This document shows, one piece after another, positions 17,903 through 26,011 of a stretch of DNA of 64,000 nt (its first letter is position 1; every line of letters starts with the position of its first letter). Where the stretch lies: positions 868,001 to 932,000 of the forward strand of contig NZ_CP031367.1 in the NCBI RefSeq assembly GCF_003355515.1. Reading direction: 5' to 3'. Under the pieces are notes generated by a model. That model was not told the origin of the DNA, ran no database searches, and worked only from the letters and a program-made list of their open reading frames with translations. Both the position numbers and the translations under genes were made by a program. The stretch comes from Aliarcobacter trophiarum LMG 25534 (lineage in GTDB: Bacteria; Campylobacterota; Campylobacteria; Campylobacterales; Arcobacteraceae).

Positions 17903-20417
17903 GATTTTTTAAAGAGTAAAGTTCCAGTATTCTCATAATAATTGCACTTAAATATGGAATTGTTTGGATAAAAATTGTTGCAGCAAATACATAAATCTCA
18001 GTTATTCCAGATTTATTTGTGTAGATTAAAGATACAAATGCAGTTAAAAGTAAAACTCCCAAAATAGTCTCATATTTTATTGGGTTTGCACTTTTTTTAA
18101 CTTTTCCACCTTTTTCTGTTCTTTTAAATGGTAATCCATCTTTAATAAATCCATCAAATACTGCTTTGAAGATGATTAATTGTAAACTCATAGATGCAAT
18201 TGAGCTTAATAATATCTCTTTGAAACTAGCTTTTACTTTTGTTCTATAAAGTATAAATGTATGTAAAATATTTACTATAAATGCCGTAATAATTGGAATT
18301 GTAAGTGGAATTGTAGGAATTGTAACTCCAACAAAGATTATTACAGGAACCCAAATAATATTCATAACAGCCATAATTGGACCCATAGCATCACTTAACC
18401 AGAAAAACCAACCTGTAACAAATTTGTTTTTTTGTGAAGGACTTAATCTTTTTGAACTAGGCTTAAACTCTCTCCAGTGCTTTTTAAGAATCTGAATTGC
18501 ACCATAAGCCCATCTATGTCTTTGAGTTTTAAAGGCTTCAACAGTATCTGGAAGTAGTCCAAAACCATATCTTCTATTTGTATAGTGTGCAATATATCCA
18601 GCTTCAAATAGTCTAAGTCCTAACTCACTATCCTCCACAATGGTATCAGTTCCCCAACCACCAACTTCCATCATAGCACTAAGTCTTACCATTACCATTG
18701 TTCCGTGAACAACAATAGCATTCTCTTCATTTCTATCAACCATTCCAATATCAAAGAAGCCAGCATATTCTGCATTCATAGCTTTTTTTATTATGCTTTC
18801 ATCTCCATCTCTATGATCTTGTGGAGCTTGAACAATTGCAACTTTTGGGTCATCAAATAGTGGAACTAAATCTACAAGCCAAGGAGATTCAACTTTATAA
18901 TCAGCATCAATAACTGCAACAATTTGTGCATCTTTTGAAGTATATTCAAGTGCCGTATTTAAAGCTCCTGCTTTAAATCCTGTACATGTAATATCAAGAT
19001 ATTTAAACTTATCTCCTAGTTTTTCACAAAGCTCTTTTATAGGTGTTTTGTAAAAATCTTCAGGTGTATTGTTTATGATTACTAAAACTTCATAATTTGG
19101 ATATGTTAGTTTTGATAAACTTTCCAAAGTTTCAGCTAAAACATGAGGTTGCTCTTTGTATGCAGGAACATGAATAGATACAAGTGGTGCATTTTGTGAT
19201 TTTAAATCAAGAGGTACTAATCTTGAAGGTTGTACTCCAATAGAGCTTCTAAATAGTTCATTTGCCTTTGCTAAAGTTATAATTACAAGAGGTATCATAA
19301 GAAAACTTCCCATTCCCCACATAATCCACATTCCAAAGTTCATATAGTTTACAAATGGATATATTGCAGCCATAACTATACCAAATGCCATACCTTGAGC
19401 AGCTATTGCATAAGCAAAGGCGTGGCTTATATTTACTCTTTGATTTTTTAATCCAAAAAGTGTAAGAATTGCTCCAATAATAATTGCAGCAATCATCTGA
19501 TAAAGCCAATATTGATTTAGTTCAACTTCACCAGCTAATTGAAATTTTAAAGCTCTATTTGTATCAAAAACTCCCCAGTATTGCCCAACATTTCCCTCAT
19601 CATAACCTTTCCATGGTTGGTCTAATGCTTCAATTATATTGTAGTGCCACCCTTTTTCATGAGCTAGATTTACAAAACCTCTTATAGCTTGTGCTTGATT
19701 TTTTATACTAGGAACGGCACTATTATTATTGTATCCGTGGCTAGGCCATCCAGTTTCACCTATTACTATTTTTCTATTTGGAAAAAGATTTTCAACTACA
19801 CTATATTTTTCAATAATAAACTCATTATATCTATCTATTGGAACTTTTTCCCAATACGGTAAAATGTGAATAGTTAAAAAATCAACATGGCTAGCTAAAG
19901 CAGGATTTTTTTCCCATATATCCCAAGTCTCAGCTGTTGTAACTGGTTTTTTTGTATTACTTTTCATAAAATCAATATAAGCATATAATTCAATAGGTTC
20001 TAGCTCTTTTCTTAAAAGAACCTCATTTCCTACTATTACAGATTGAATTCTATTTGGATACTCTTTTAAAATTTCTAAAGCTCTTTGTATTTCAAGATTG
20101 TTTGCTTCTAAATCTCCACCAATCCAAAGTCCTAAATCAATAGGAAGTGTAGACTCTTTGCTTGAATTTAATATTTTATAAGCTTCTAAAGTCCCATAAG
20201 TCCTTAGTTTATTTGTAAAATTTTCTAATAAATTTACATCATAAGCAATTTGTTCACTTGAAAGTAAGTTTTTATCATATCCTTCAAAAGGGGAATAAGA
20301 TAAAGATTCAATTTTTTCAAAAGAGTTTTCATTTAGTGTTACTAAATTGTCTCTTGAAATCCAAAAAAAGACTTGAAAAAGTCCAGCCATAATAAGCCCT
20401 AAGATAATATATCTCAA
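17892..20417 (-). CDS. GH17-GT2 fused beta-glucan synthase
   Basis: This 841-residue membrane protein joins two carbohydrate enzymes. After one N-terminal transmembrane helix, residues ~40-300 form a periplasmic glycoside hydrolase family 17 domain. Its acid/base glutamate is in GNEVLL (E132) and its nucleophile is in IGETGWPS (E221). Helices at ~305-385 lead to a cytosolic family 2 glycosyltransferase with VIDADYKVES, VEDSELG and QRHRWAYG, the processive-synthase motifs. More helices close the protein. The order resembles NdvC-type proteins of cyclic or branched beta-1,3/1,6-glucan synthesis, where the GH17 part acts as a transglycosylase. The start is TTG behind GAAGGA. No PilZ domain is seen. 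Confidence 0.85.
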   Translation of the reverse strand: MRYIILGLIMAGLFQVFFWISRDNLVTLNENSFEKIESLSYSPFEGYDKNLLSSEQIAYDVNLLENFTNKLRTYGTLEAYKILNSSKESTLPIDLGLWIGGDLEANNLEIQRALEILKEYPNRIQSVIVGNEVLLRKELEPIELYAYIDFMKSNTKKPVTTAETWDIWEKNPALASHVDFLTIHILPYWEKVPIDRYNEFIIEKYSVVENLFPNRKIVIGETGWPSHGYNNNSAVPSIKNQAQAIRGFVNLAHEKGWHYNIIEALDQPWKGYDEGNVGQYWGVFDTNRALKFQLAGEVELNQYWLYQMIAAIIIGAILTLFGLKNQRVNISHAFAYAIAAQGMAFGIVMAAIYPFVNYMNFGMWIMWGMGSFLMIPLVIITLAKANELFRSSIGVQPSRLVPLDLKSQNAPLVSIHVPAYKEQPHVLAETLESLSKLTYPNYEVLVIINNTPEDFYKTPIKELCEKLGDKFKYLDITCTGFKAGALNTALEYTSKDAQIVAVIDADYKVESPWLVDLVPLFDDPKVAIVQAPQDHRDGDESIIKKAMNAEYAGFFDIGMVDRNEENAIVVHGTMVMVRLSAMMEVGGWGTDTIVEDSELGLRLFEAGYIAHYTNRRYGFGLLPDTVEAFKTQRHRWAYGAIQILKKHWREFKPSSKRLSPSQKNKFVTGWFFWLSDAMGPIMAVMNIIWVPVIIFVGVTIPTIPLTIPIITAFIVNILHTFILYRTKVKASFKEILLSSIASMSLQLIIFKAVFDGFIKDGLPFKRTEKGGKVKKSANPIKYETILGVLLLTAFVSLIYTNKSGITEIYVFAATIFIQTIPYLSAIIMRILELYSLKNQKA

Positions 20418-20444
20418 AAAAAATCCTTCTACAAAAAATATGGG

Positions 20445-20469
20445 AATGTTAACATTATTTTGTTACAAT
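20445..20469. promoter_or_regulatory. palindrome and -10 box in the divergent glucan synthase/dsbB region
   Basis: AATGTTAACATT (20445-20456) is a perfect 12-bp palindrome. TACAAT (20464-20469) after TTGT is a good plus-strand -10, giving a predicted start near 20476. The palindrome would lie just upstream of that -10, a plausible operator position. This placement also argues that dsbB translation begins downstream of 20476. Confidence 0.45.
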
Positions 20470-20502
20470 AAAACTTATTTGAATTTTAAAAGGACTTTCA
20501 AC

Positions 20503-20904
20503 TTGATTTATATATTTTCTGCATTTATTGTCTCTTTGTTGGCTACATTAGGTAGCTTGTTTTTTTCTGAGGTTATGCAATTTGTTCCTTGTAGTTTGTG
20601 TTGGTATCAAAGAATTTTTATGTATCCATTGGTTCTTATTTTTTTATTTAATTTATTATTTCCAGATGAGAAAGTTTTTAAATATAGTTTTCCTTTAGTT
20701 GTTATAGGTCTATTTATATCGATTTATCATAATTTATTAATTTTAAAAATAATACCTGAAACTTTATCTCCTTGTGTTAGTGGAGTGCCTTGTAGTGTAG
20801 ATTATTTAAACTATTTTGGATTTATAACAATTCCTTTACTCTCTTTTATCTCTTTTTTGACTATTCTTATACTACTAATATCTTATAAAAGAAGAGTTTC
20901 TTAA
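20503..20904 (+). CDS. dsbB: disulfide bond formation protein DsbB
   Basis: DsbB reoxidises periplasmic DsbA-type thiol oxidases and passes electrons to quinone. Four transmembrane helices are visible. The first periplasmic redox pair is in FVPCSLCWYQR, and the second in LSPCVSGVPCS. I placed the start at TTG 20503, behind AAAAGGA. An in-frame ATG at 20440 would lie upstream of the predicted promoter start, and TTG at 20479 lacks a ribosome-binding site. The gene heads a block with a DsbA-like protein, a small membrane protein and a TlpA lipoprotein, just before the nos cluster, so it may serve maturation of the periplasmic copper and haem proteins made there. Confidence 0.88.
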   Translation: MIYIFSAFIVSLLATLGSLFFSEVMQFVPCSLCWYQRIFMYPLVLIFLFNLLFPDEKVFKYSFPLVVIGLFISIYHNLLILKIIPETLSPCVSGVPCSVDYLNYFGFITIPLLSFISFLTILILLISYKRRVS

Positions 20905-20960
20905 TCTTTTGTTATCTTTTCTAAGTTAGAGTTTTGTAAAAAAATTAGAAGGAAAATTGG

Positions 20961-21614
20961 ATGCAAAATAAGTTGTTGGTTTTAGGCTCTTTAGGTTTAA
21001 TATTTATACTTTATATAGTAGCTACATTTTTTTATAAAAGTGAGCAAAAAAGTGAACAAGCTGTTATAAGTTTAAATAAAAGTGAGTTGTTTGTAAGAGA
21101 TTACTCTTATAAGATGGGCGACAATCAAAAAAATATTACTGTAGTGGAATTTTTAGACCCAGAGTGTGAATCATGTGCTATATATTCTGAAGTTGTAAAA
21201 AAATTATATAAAGAGTATTACAAAGATATTCAAATAGTTGTAAGATATTTAGATAATCATAAAAATTCAAAACTAACAATTCAAATGTTAGAAGCTGCAA
21301 GAGTTCAAGGAAAATATGAAGAGGTTTTAAATATGATGTTTACAAAACACTCTTTATGGGCCTCTCACTACTCTTCTATTGATAAACCAGAGCTTTTATG
21401 GGGATTTTTAGAAGATATTTCAGGATTAGATATTGAAAAATTAAAAATAGATATGAATAATCCAAAAATAGATGAGATAATAGCTCAAGATAGAGCTGAT
21501 GCTACAGCTTTGGGAGTGACAGGAACACCAACACTTTTTGTAAATGGAGTGATGTTAAATGAGCTATCAAAACAAGCTCTTTTTGATTTGGTAGAAAAAG
21601 AGATTTATAAATAA
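20961..21614 (+). CDS. DsbA-family periplasmic thioredoxin-fold protein
   Basis: This 217-residue protein has an N-terminal transmembrane/signal segment (LVLGSLGLIFILYIVATFF) and a periplasmic thioredoxin fold with an inserted helical domain. The active site reads DPECESCAIY (CESC), and the cis-proline loop is GVTGTPTLFVNG. The sequence fits the thioredoxin_4/DsbA-DsbG group, and DsbB directly upstream is its likely oxidant. CESC is not the standard CPHC of oxidising DsbA, so an isomerase or a specialised role is possible. A GAAGGAAA site precedes the ATG. The stop overlaps the next ATG by one base (TAATG). Confidence 0.8.
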   Translation: MQNKLLVLGSLGLIFILYIVATFFYKSEQKSEQAVISLNKSELFVRDYSYKMGDNQKNITVVEFLDPECESCAIYSEVVKKLYKEYYKDIQIVVRYLDNHKNSKLTIQMLEAARVQGKYEEVLNMMFTKHSLWASHYSSIDKPELLWGFLEDISGLDIEKLKIDMNNPKIDEIIAQDRADATALGVTGTPTLFVNGVMLNELSKQALFDLVEKEIYK

Positions 21615-21904
21615 TGGAGTATTTAGGAACAATAACTCTAACTATTATATTGATTGTTTTATTTATATATTTTACAAATAAAAATATTTTAAAAAAAACA
21701 CAAACAAAGTTGGATATTGTAAATCGTTATAAAGTGGCTCTTCTTAAGGTTTTGGAAGAGACAAAAGAGGATAAAGAGTTACAAAAGAGTAGTAAAATAG
21801 AGTTTTTAAAAGAGATAAATAGCGAATTATCAAGAAATATATTTTTTGAAAAGCATGAAATAAGAGTTATTATAGAAGAGTTATCGAAAATGGAGACTGA
21901 ATGA
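21614..21904 (+). CDS. small membrane protein with coiled-coil tail, unknown function
   Basis: I do not recognise this 96-residue protein. One N-terminal transmembrane helix (about residues 4-22) is followed by a basic stop-transfer region (KNILKKTQTK). The rest is a charged, probably helical cytosolic tail with heptad-like spacing (VALLKVLEETKEDKEL, VIIEELSKME). There are no cysteines. It is translationally coupled on both sides, by a one-base overlap with the DsbA-like gene and a 4-base overlap with the TlpA gene. It may therefore be a membrane organiser or partner for the thiol-redox proteins, which is inference from context only. Confidence 0.75.
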   Translation: MEYLGTITLTIILIVLFIYFTNKNILKKTQTKLDIVNRYKVALLKVLEETKEDKELQKSSKIEFLKEINSELSRNIFFEKHEIRVIIEELSKMETE

Positions 21905-22470
21905 GAATATTATTAAAAATAGTTTTAGCTGGTTTGGCAGTTTTATTTACAGCTTGTGATAGTGGTTCAACAATTGATGCAAAATCATTATCAAAAACAA
22001 AAATAGAGGCAGAAAAGAGAGGTTTTGTATCAACTTCTTTTGTCTTATTAACAACAGATGAAAAGTTTATAGGATTTAAAACAGCAGAAAATGGATTAGA
22101 TTTTGATGAGTTTAAAGGGAAAAAAGCGGTTATAGTTGATATCTTTGCAACTTGGTGCCCACCTTGTATAGAGACAATCCCAAAATTAAGAGAGCTAAAA
22201 GATAGATATAAAGATAGCTTAGAGATTGTTTCAGTTCTTTTCCAAGATGATAAAACAGTTGAAGAGATGAAAGAATTTATAAAAGAGTATCAAATCAACT
22301 ATCCAATTACTATGGGAGAAGAGAACCAAAAACTAGCAGATGAACTAAATGTTACAAAAGTTCCTGAGATGTTCTTATTTGATAAAAATGGAAAATTTGT
22401 TCATAGGTTTGTAGGAAATGTTCCAAAAGATGAGTTGGAAAAATATCTTAAAATAGCCATAGAAGATTAG
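21901..22470 (+). CDS. TlpA/ResA-like thiol-disulfide reductase lipoprotein
   Basis: This is a 189-residue periplasmic thioredoxin-like protein anchored as a lipoprotein: signal MRILLKIVLAGLAVLFTAC, with the lipobox cysteine at residue 19. The active site is FATWCPPCIET (CPPC). The cis-proline loop is NVTKVPEMFLFDKNG. This type usually reduces apocytochrome c cysteines or copper-ligand cysteines, for example in CuA sites. Its position directly before nosZ, whose product has a CuA site and a CXXCH haem site, suggests such a role. Its ATG overlaps the preceding gene by 4 bases. No terminator with a T run separates it from nosZ, but nosZ has its own regulated promoter. Confidence 0.88.
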   Translation: MRILLKIVLAGLAVLFTACDSGSTIDAKSLSKTKIEAEKRGFVSTSFVLLTTDEKFIGFKTAENGLDFDEFKGKKAVIVDIFATWCPPCIETIPKLRELKDRYKDSLEIVSVLFQDDKTVEEMKEFIKEYQINYPITMGEENQKLADELNVTKVPEMFLFDKNGKFVHRFVGNVPKDELEKYLKIAIED

Positions 22471-22529
22471 AAAAACAAATAATATTTATAAGTTATTATT
22501 ATAATAAATTTATAAATTTCTAAAGAATA

Positions 22530-22578
22530 TTGATATTAGTCAATAAAATAGTGTTAATTATCTGTTAAACTCCAATGT
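22530..22578 (+). promoter_or_regulatory. FNR/CRP-type site and promoter of nosZ
   Basis: TTGATATTAGTCAA (22530-22543) matches the FNR consensus TTGAT-N4-ATCAA at all but one position. Its centre is at 22536.5. A weak -10 (TTAAAC, 22565-22570) predicts a start near 22578, putting the box at -41.5, the class II activator position. A second pair of GTTAA half-sites (22553-22568) recalls the NssR/Nss family TTAAC-N4-GTTAA motif, but its spacing and orientation are wrong. The leader then holds AGGAGG before the ATG at 22602. Confidence 0.6.
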
Positions 22579-22601
22579 ATTTAATTTTGTAGGAGGTTAA
22601 T

Positions 22602-25190
22602 ATGTTAAAAAAAGTATCAATTCTAACTTCGATGCTTTTATTTTCTGCAACATCAGCATTAAGTAGTACTGATTTGCAAAAAGTAATGAAAGACAGAGGT
22701 CTTACGGAAAGAGATGTTTTAGCAGCTGCTAAAACATATGTTCCAACAGGAATGAAAGATGAATACTATGTATTTAGCTCGGGTGGGCAATCAGGACAAG
22801 TGATTGTTTATGGTGTTCCATCTATGAGAATATTAAAATACATAGGTGTATTTACTCCAGAACCTTGGCAAGGATATGGATTTGATAATGAATCTAAAAA
22901 AATTCTTGATAGTGGAAAAATAAGAGGACAAGAGATTAAATGGGGAGATACTCACCATCCAAACTTTAGTGAAAAAAATGGTGAATTTGTAGGAGATTAT
23001 CTATTTATAAATGATAAAGCAAATCCTAGAATTGCTGTTATCAATCTTCACGACTTTGAGACTACACAAATTGTTGTAAATCCTGTTTTAAAAAGTACTC
23101 ATGGAGGAAGCTTTATTACTCCAAATACAGAGTATGTTATAGATGCTTGTCAATATGCTGCACCACTTGAGAATGATTGGGTTCCTATTGAAGCTTATGA
23201 AGAGAAATATAGAGGTGGTGTAACTCTTTGGAAATTTGACTATACAAAAGGTCAAATTGATGAGAAAGAGTCATTTACTCTAGAATTACCACCATATATG
23301 CAAGATTTAAGTGATGCTGGAAAAGGTCCTTCTATGGGATGGGCATTTACAAATAGCTTTAACTCTGAGATGTATACAGGAGGAATTGAAAAAGGTCTTC
23401 CTCCCTTTGAAGCTGGTATGAGTAGAAATGATACAGATTTTTTACATCTATACAACTGGCAAATTTTGGAAAAACTTGCAAAAGACCCAAAAAATACAAA
23501 AGTTATAAATGGACATAGAGTTGTAACAATTGAAGCTGCTGTAAAAGGTGGAGCTTTATTCTTACTTCCTGAAGCAAAATCTCCACACGGTGTTGATGTT
23601 ACTCCTGATGGGAAATATATCATTATTGGTGGAAAACTTGATACTCACGTAACTATTTTTGATTTTGCAAAAATTAAAGAGCAAATTGATAAAAAAGAGT
23701 TTGCTGGAAAAGATTCTTATGGTATTCCTATCTTAGATTTTAAAAAATCTTTACATGGACAACTAGAGTTGGGACTAGGGCCTCTACATAATACTTTTGA
23801 TGAAAAAGATGGGATAGTTTATACTTCACTATATGTTGATTCACAAGTTGTAAAATGGAATTTTAGAGATTTAAAACTTCTTGATAGGGTAAATGTTCAC
23901 TATAATATTGGACATCTTGACTCAATGGAAGGAAAATCTACTAAACCAAAAGGTAAGTATGGAATTGCTTTAAATAAACTATCAATAGATAGATTTTTAC
24001 CAGTAGGTCCACTTCATCCACAAAATCATCAGCTGATTGATTTAGCTGGGGATAAAATGGAACTTTTATATGATATGCCAATTGGTTTAGGTGAACCTCA
24101 TGATGTTGTATCTATTCATGCAAGTAAAATCAAACCTAAAAAAACTTATGACAAAATGGGAACTAACTCAAGAACTGGTGAAGCTCACGAAGGTGCAACT
24201 TTAGCTGGACAAGAGAGAGTTGAAAGAGATGGAAATAAAGTTAAAGTTTATATGACTGCTGTAAGAAGTCACTTGAATCCTGAACATATTGAGGTGAATA
24301 AAGGTGATGAAGTTACTATTTATATAACTAATCTTGAAAGAGCTCAAGATGAGACACATGCATTTGGTTTATCAGGACTTAATGTACATGCTTCTGTAGA
24401 GCCTGGAAAAACTTCTTCTGTTACATTTACAGCTGATTTAGAGGGTGTTTTCCCTTACTATTGTACAGAGTTTTGTTCTGCTTTACACTTGGAAATGATG
24501 GGATATTTAAAAGTTAAAGATCCTAAAAAACAGTATCCAGACTATAAAGCTGCAAAAGTTTCTAAAATGACTCCTGAAGAGTTACAAAAAGAGTATAATA
24601 AAATTGTTGCTACAAATAAGGCAACAGATGATGTAATTCAAAGTGTTGTTAAATTCTTAAAAGAGAAAGGTTTTGAAAAATATCCAGAAGTTAAATCTTT
24701 AGTTACAGATGCATTAGATCAATATAATAAAATTCCTCATGAAAAAGCAAAAGCAGATGAGGCATTTAAAGCTGGTGATATGAATACTGCAATTCTTTGG
24801 GAAAACCAAGTTTGGCAATATATGGTTAAAACAGCGGATGCTGGTTTAAGAGCTAAAAATCTTTTAGCAAAAGAGCTTTCAACAAAAATGAGTGAAAAAG
24901 CAAGACTAGGAGAAGAGGCATACTTAAGAGGTGGATGTAATGGTTGTCACGTTGTTGGACAAGTAAGCTCTGGTCCAGACATTACAGGAGCTTTATTAAG
25001 ACATGAAAATGGAGAAAAATTTCTTTATAATTTTATCCTTGATCCTGCAAAATATTATAGTGATCCATATATAGATGCTATGATTAAAACATTTAATCTT
25101 AGAATGCCAAATCAAAATATGAAACCAGAAGAGGTTAAAAATATTATTGAATATATGAAATGGATTGATGAGAATGCTGATTTACAATAA
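22602..25190 (+). CDS. nosZ: nitrous oxide reductase, Sec-type (clade II) with fused cytochrome c domain
   Basis: NosZ reduces N2O to N2 in the periplasm, the last step of denitrification. The 862-residue precursor has a plain Sec signal peptide (MLKKVSILTSMLLFSATSALS) with no twin arginine, which marks the atypical clade II enzymes. A seven-bladed propeller with the histidine ligands of the CuZ cluster (for example GDTHHP, STHGGSF, SPHGVDV) is followed by a cupredoxin domain. There the CuA site reads CTEFCSALHLEMM (C621, C625). A C-terminal monohaem cytochrome c domain (CNGCH, 779-783) is fused, as in Wolinella and Campylobacter. The ATG follows AGGAGG. The accessory genes follow in one direction. 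Expression is probably anaerobic through the FNR-like box upstream. Confidence 0.97.
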   Translation: MLKKVSILTSMLLFSATSALSSTDLQKVMKDRGLTERDVLAAAKTYVPTGMKDEYYVFSSGGQSGQVIVYGVPSMRILKYIGVFTPEPWQGYGFDNESKKILDSGKIRGQEIKWGDTHHPNFSEKNGEFVGDYLFINDKANPRIAVINLHDFETTQIVVNPVLKSTHGGSFITPNTEYVIDACQYAAPLENDWVPIEAYEEKYRGGVTLWKFDYTKGQIDEKESFTLELPPYMQDLSDAGKGPSMGWAFTNSFNSEMYTGGIEKGLPPFEAGMSRNDTDFLHLYNWQILEKLAKDPKNTKVINGHRVVTIEAAVKGGALFLLPEAKSPHGVDVTPDGKYIIIGGKLDTHVTIFDFAKIKEQIDKKEFAGKDSYGIPILDFKKSLHGQLELGLGPLHNTFDEKDGIVYTSLYVDSQVVKWNFRDLKLLDRVNVHYNIGHLDSMEGKSTKPKGKYGIALNKLSIDRFLPVGPLHPQNHQLIDLAGDKMELLYDMPIGLGEPHDVVSIHASKIKPKKTYDKMGTNSRTGEAHEGATLAGQERVERDGNKVKVYMTAVRSHLNPEHIEVNKGDEVTIYITNLERAQDETHAFGLSGLNVHASVEPGKTSSVTFTADLEGVFPYYCTEFCSALHLEMMGYLKVKDPKKQYPDYKAAKVSKMTPEELQKEYNKIVATNKATDDVIQSVVKFLKEKGFEKYPEVKSLVTDALDQYNKIPHEKAKADEAFKAGDMNTAILWENQVWQYMVKTADAGLRAKNLLAKELSTKMSEKARLGEEAYLRGGCNGCHVVGQVSSGPDITGALLRHENGEKFLYNFILDPAKYYSDPYIDAMIKTFNLRMPNQNMKPEEVKNIIEYMKWIDENADLQ

Positions 25191-25200
25191 TTAGCCGTTT

Positions 25201-25224
25201 AGCAAGGAGAAAAATCTCCTTGCT
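25201..25224 (+). promoter_or_regulatory. intercistronic hairpin after nosZ
   Basis: AGCAAGGAGA and TCTCCTTGCT form a perfect 10-bp stem with an AAAA loop, 11 bases after the nosZ stop. No T run follows, so it is unlikely to terminate transcription fully. Such hairpins often protect the upstream message from 3' exonucleases and so raise the yield of the first gene. Confidence 0.65.
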
Positions 25225-25249
25225 ATATATTATTATTTAGGATTTATTT

Positions 25250-26011
25250 ATGAAAAAATATCAAATTTTTACTATTGTTGCACTGTTACTATTGACTTTT
25301 AGCTATACACTTCCAGTTATTGGATTTAATGGAATAATGGAGAGAATAAAAAATCATGATACAAAAGATATTCCAACTTATGTAGCAAAAATTTGGGATT
25401 TTTATCACTCTTTTCAATATGTAAGCCCAAATACACCAAAGAGTGCTATTGGCTCATTTGAAAAGATGTTAGATTTGAAAGCTGAAATTGGAGTTGCTAG
25501 TATGCCAGTTTGGAGGGTTTCTCTAGAAGCTCCAAACTATCCGAAAGAGGCGTTTCCAGATGGAATTCCTGTATATTTTCATTTTGATGGATATAGTGGA
25601 GATGTACAGGAGATGAATACAATAAACCACTATATTGGAATGTATCCAATGGAACATGGTGGGCAATTTGAAAGAAGTGTAGTTCCATACTTCTTTTTAG
25701 CTTTAACTCTTATGATGATTGGATTTTTATATTATGATGGAAAAGCTTCTTGGTTACTTATGGTTGTTCCTGTTGTTTTACCTATTGCATTTTTAGTTGA
25801 TTACTCGGGTTGGCTATATTGGTATGGTCATAATATGCAAGAGTGGGGTGCTTTCAAGATAAAACCATTTATGCCAACAGTATTTGGAGATGGGAAAGTT
25901 GCTCAATTTACAACACACTCATATCCGCATACAGGATTTTACATATTGATTGCTATTAGTATTTTAAGTTTATTAGCAATATTTTCAAAAAGAAAAGAGC
26001 AAAAAAAATAA
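25250..26011 (+). CDS. nosB: NosB membrane protein of the clade II nos cluster
   Basis: This 253-residue inner-membrane protein has an N-terminal helix, a long periplasmic loop (~30-140) and three or four further helices in the C-terminal half. Its place directly after nosZ and before nosD is that of NosB, a protein found only with Sec-type NosZ. NosB is required for N2O reduction in Wolinella, but its chemistry is not established. No metal-binding cysteine motif is visible; several histidines and methionines occur (NTINHYIGMYPMEHG). The stop codon abuts the nosD start with no gap. Assignment rests on context and general shape. Confidence 0.85.
   Translation: MKKYQIFTIVALLLLTFSYTLPVIGFNGIMERIKNHDTKDIPTYVAKIWDFYHSFQYVSPNTPKSAIGSFEKMLDLKAEIGVASMPVWRVSLEAPNYPKEAFPDGIPVYFHFDGYSGDVQEMNTINHYIGMYPMEHGGQFERSVVPYFFLALTLMMIGFLYYDGKASWLLMVVPVVLPIAFLVDYSGWLYWYGHNMQEWGAFKIKPFMPTVFGDGKVAQFTTHSYPHTGFYILIAISILSLLAIFSKRKEQKK

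Noticed and set aside
20440-20502. ATG at 20440 as dsbB start
   Set aside because: A TACAAT -10 and a palindrome lie after it, and the TTG at 20503 has a proper AAAAGGA site; not fully excluded.
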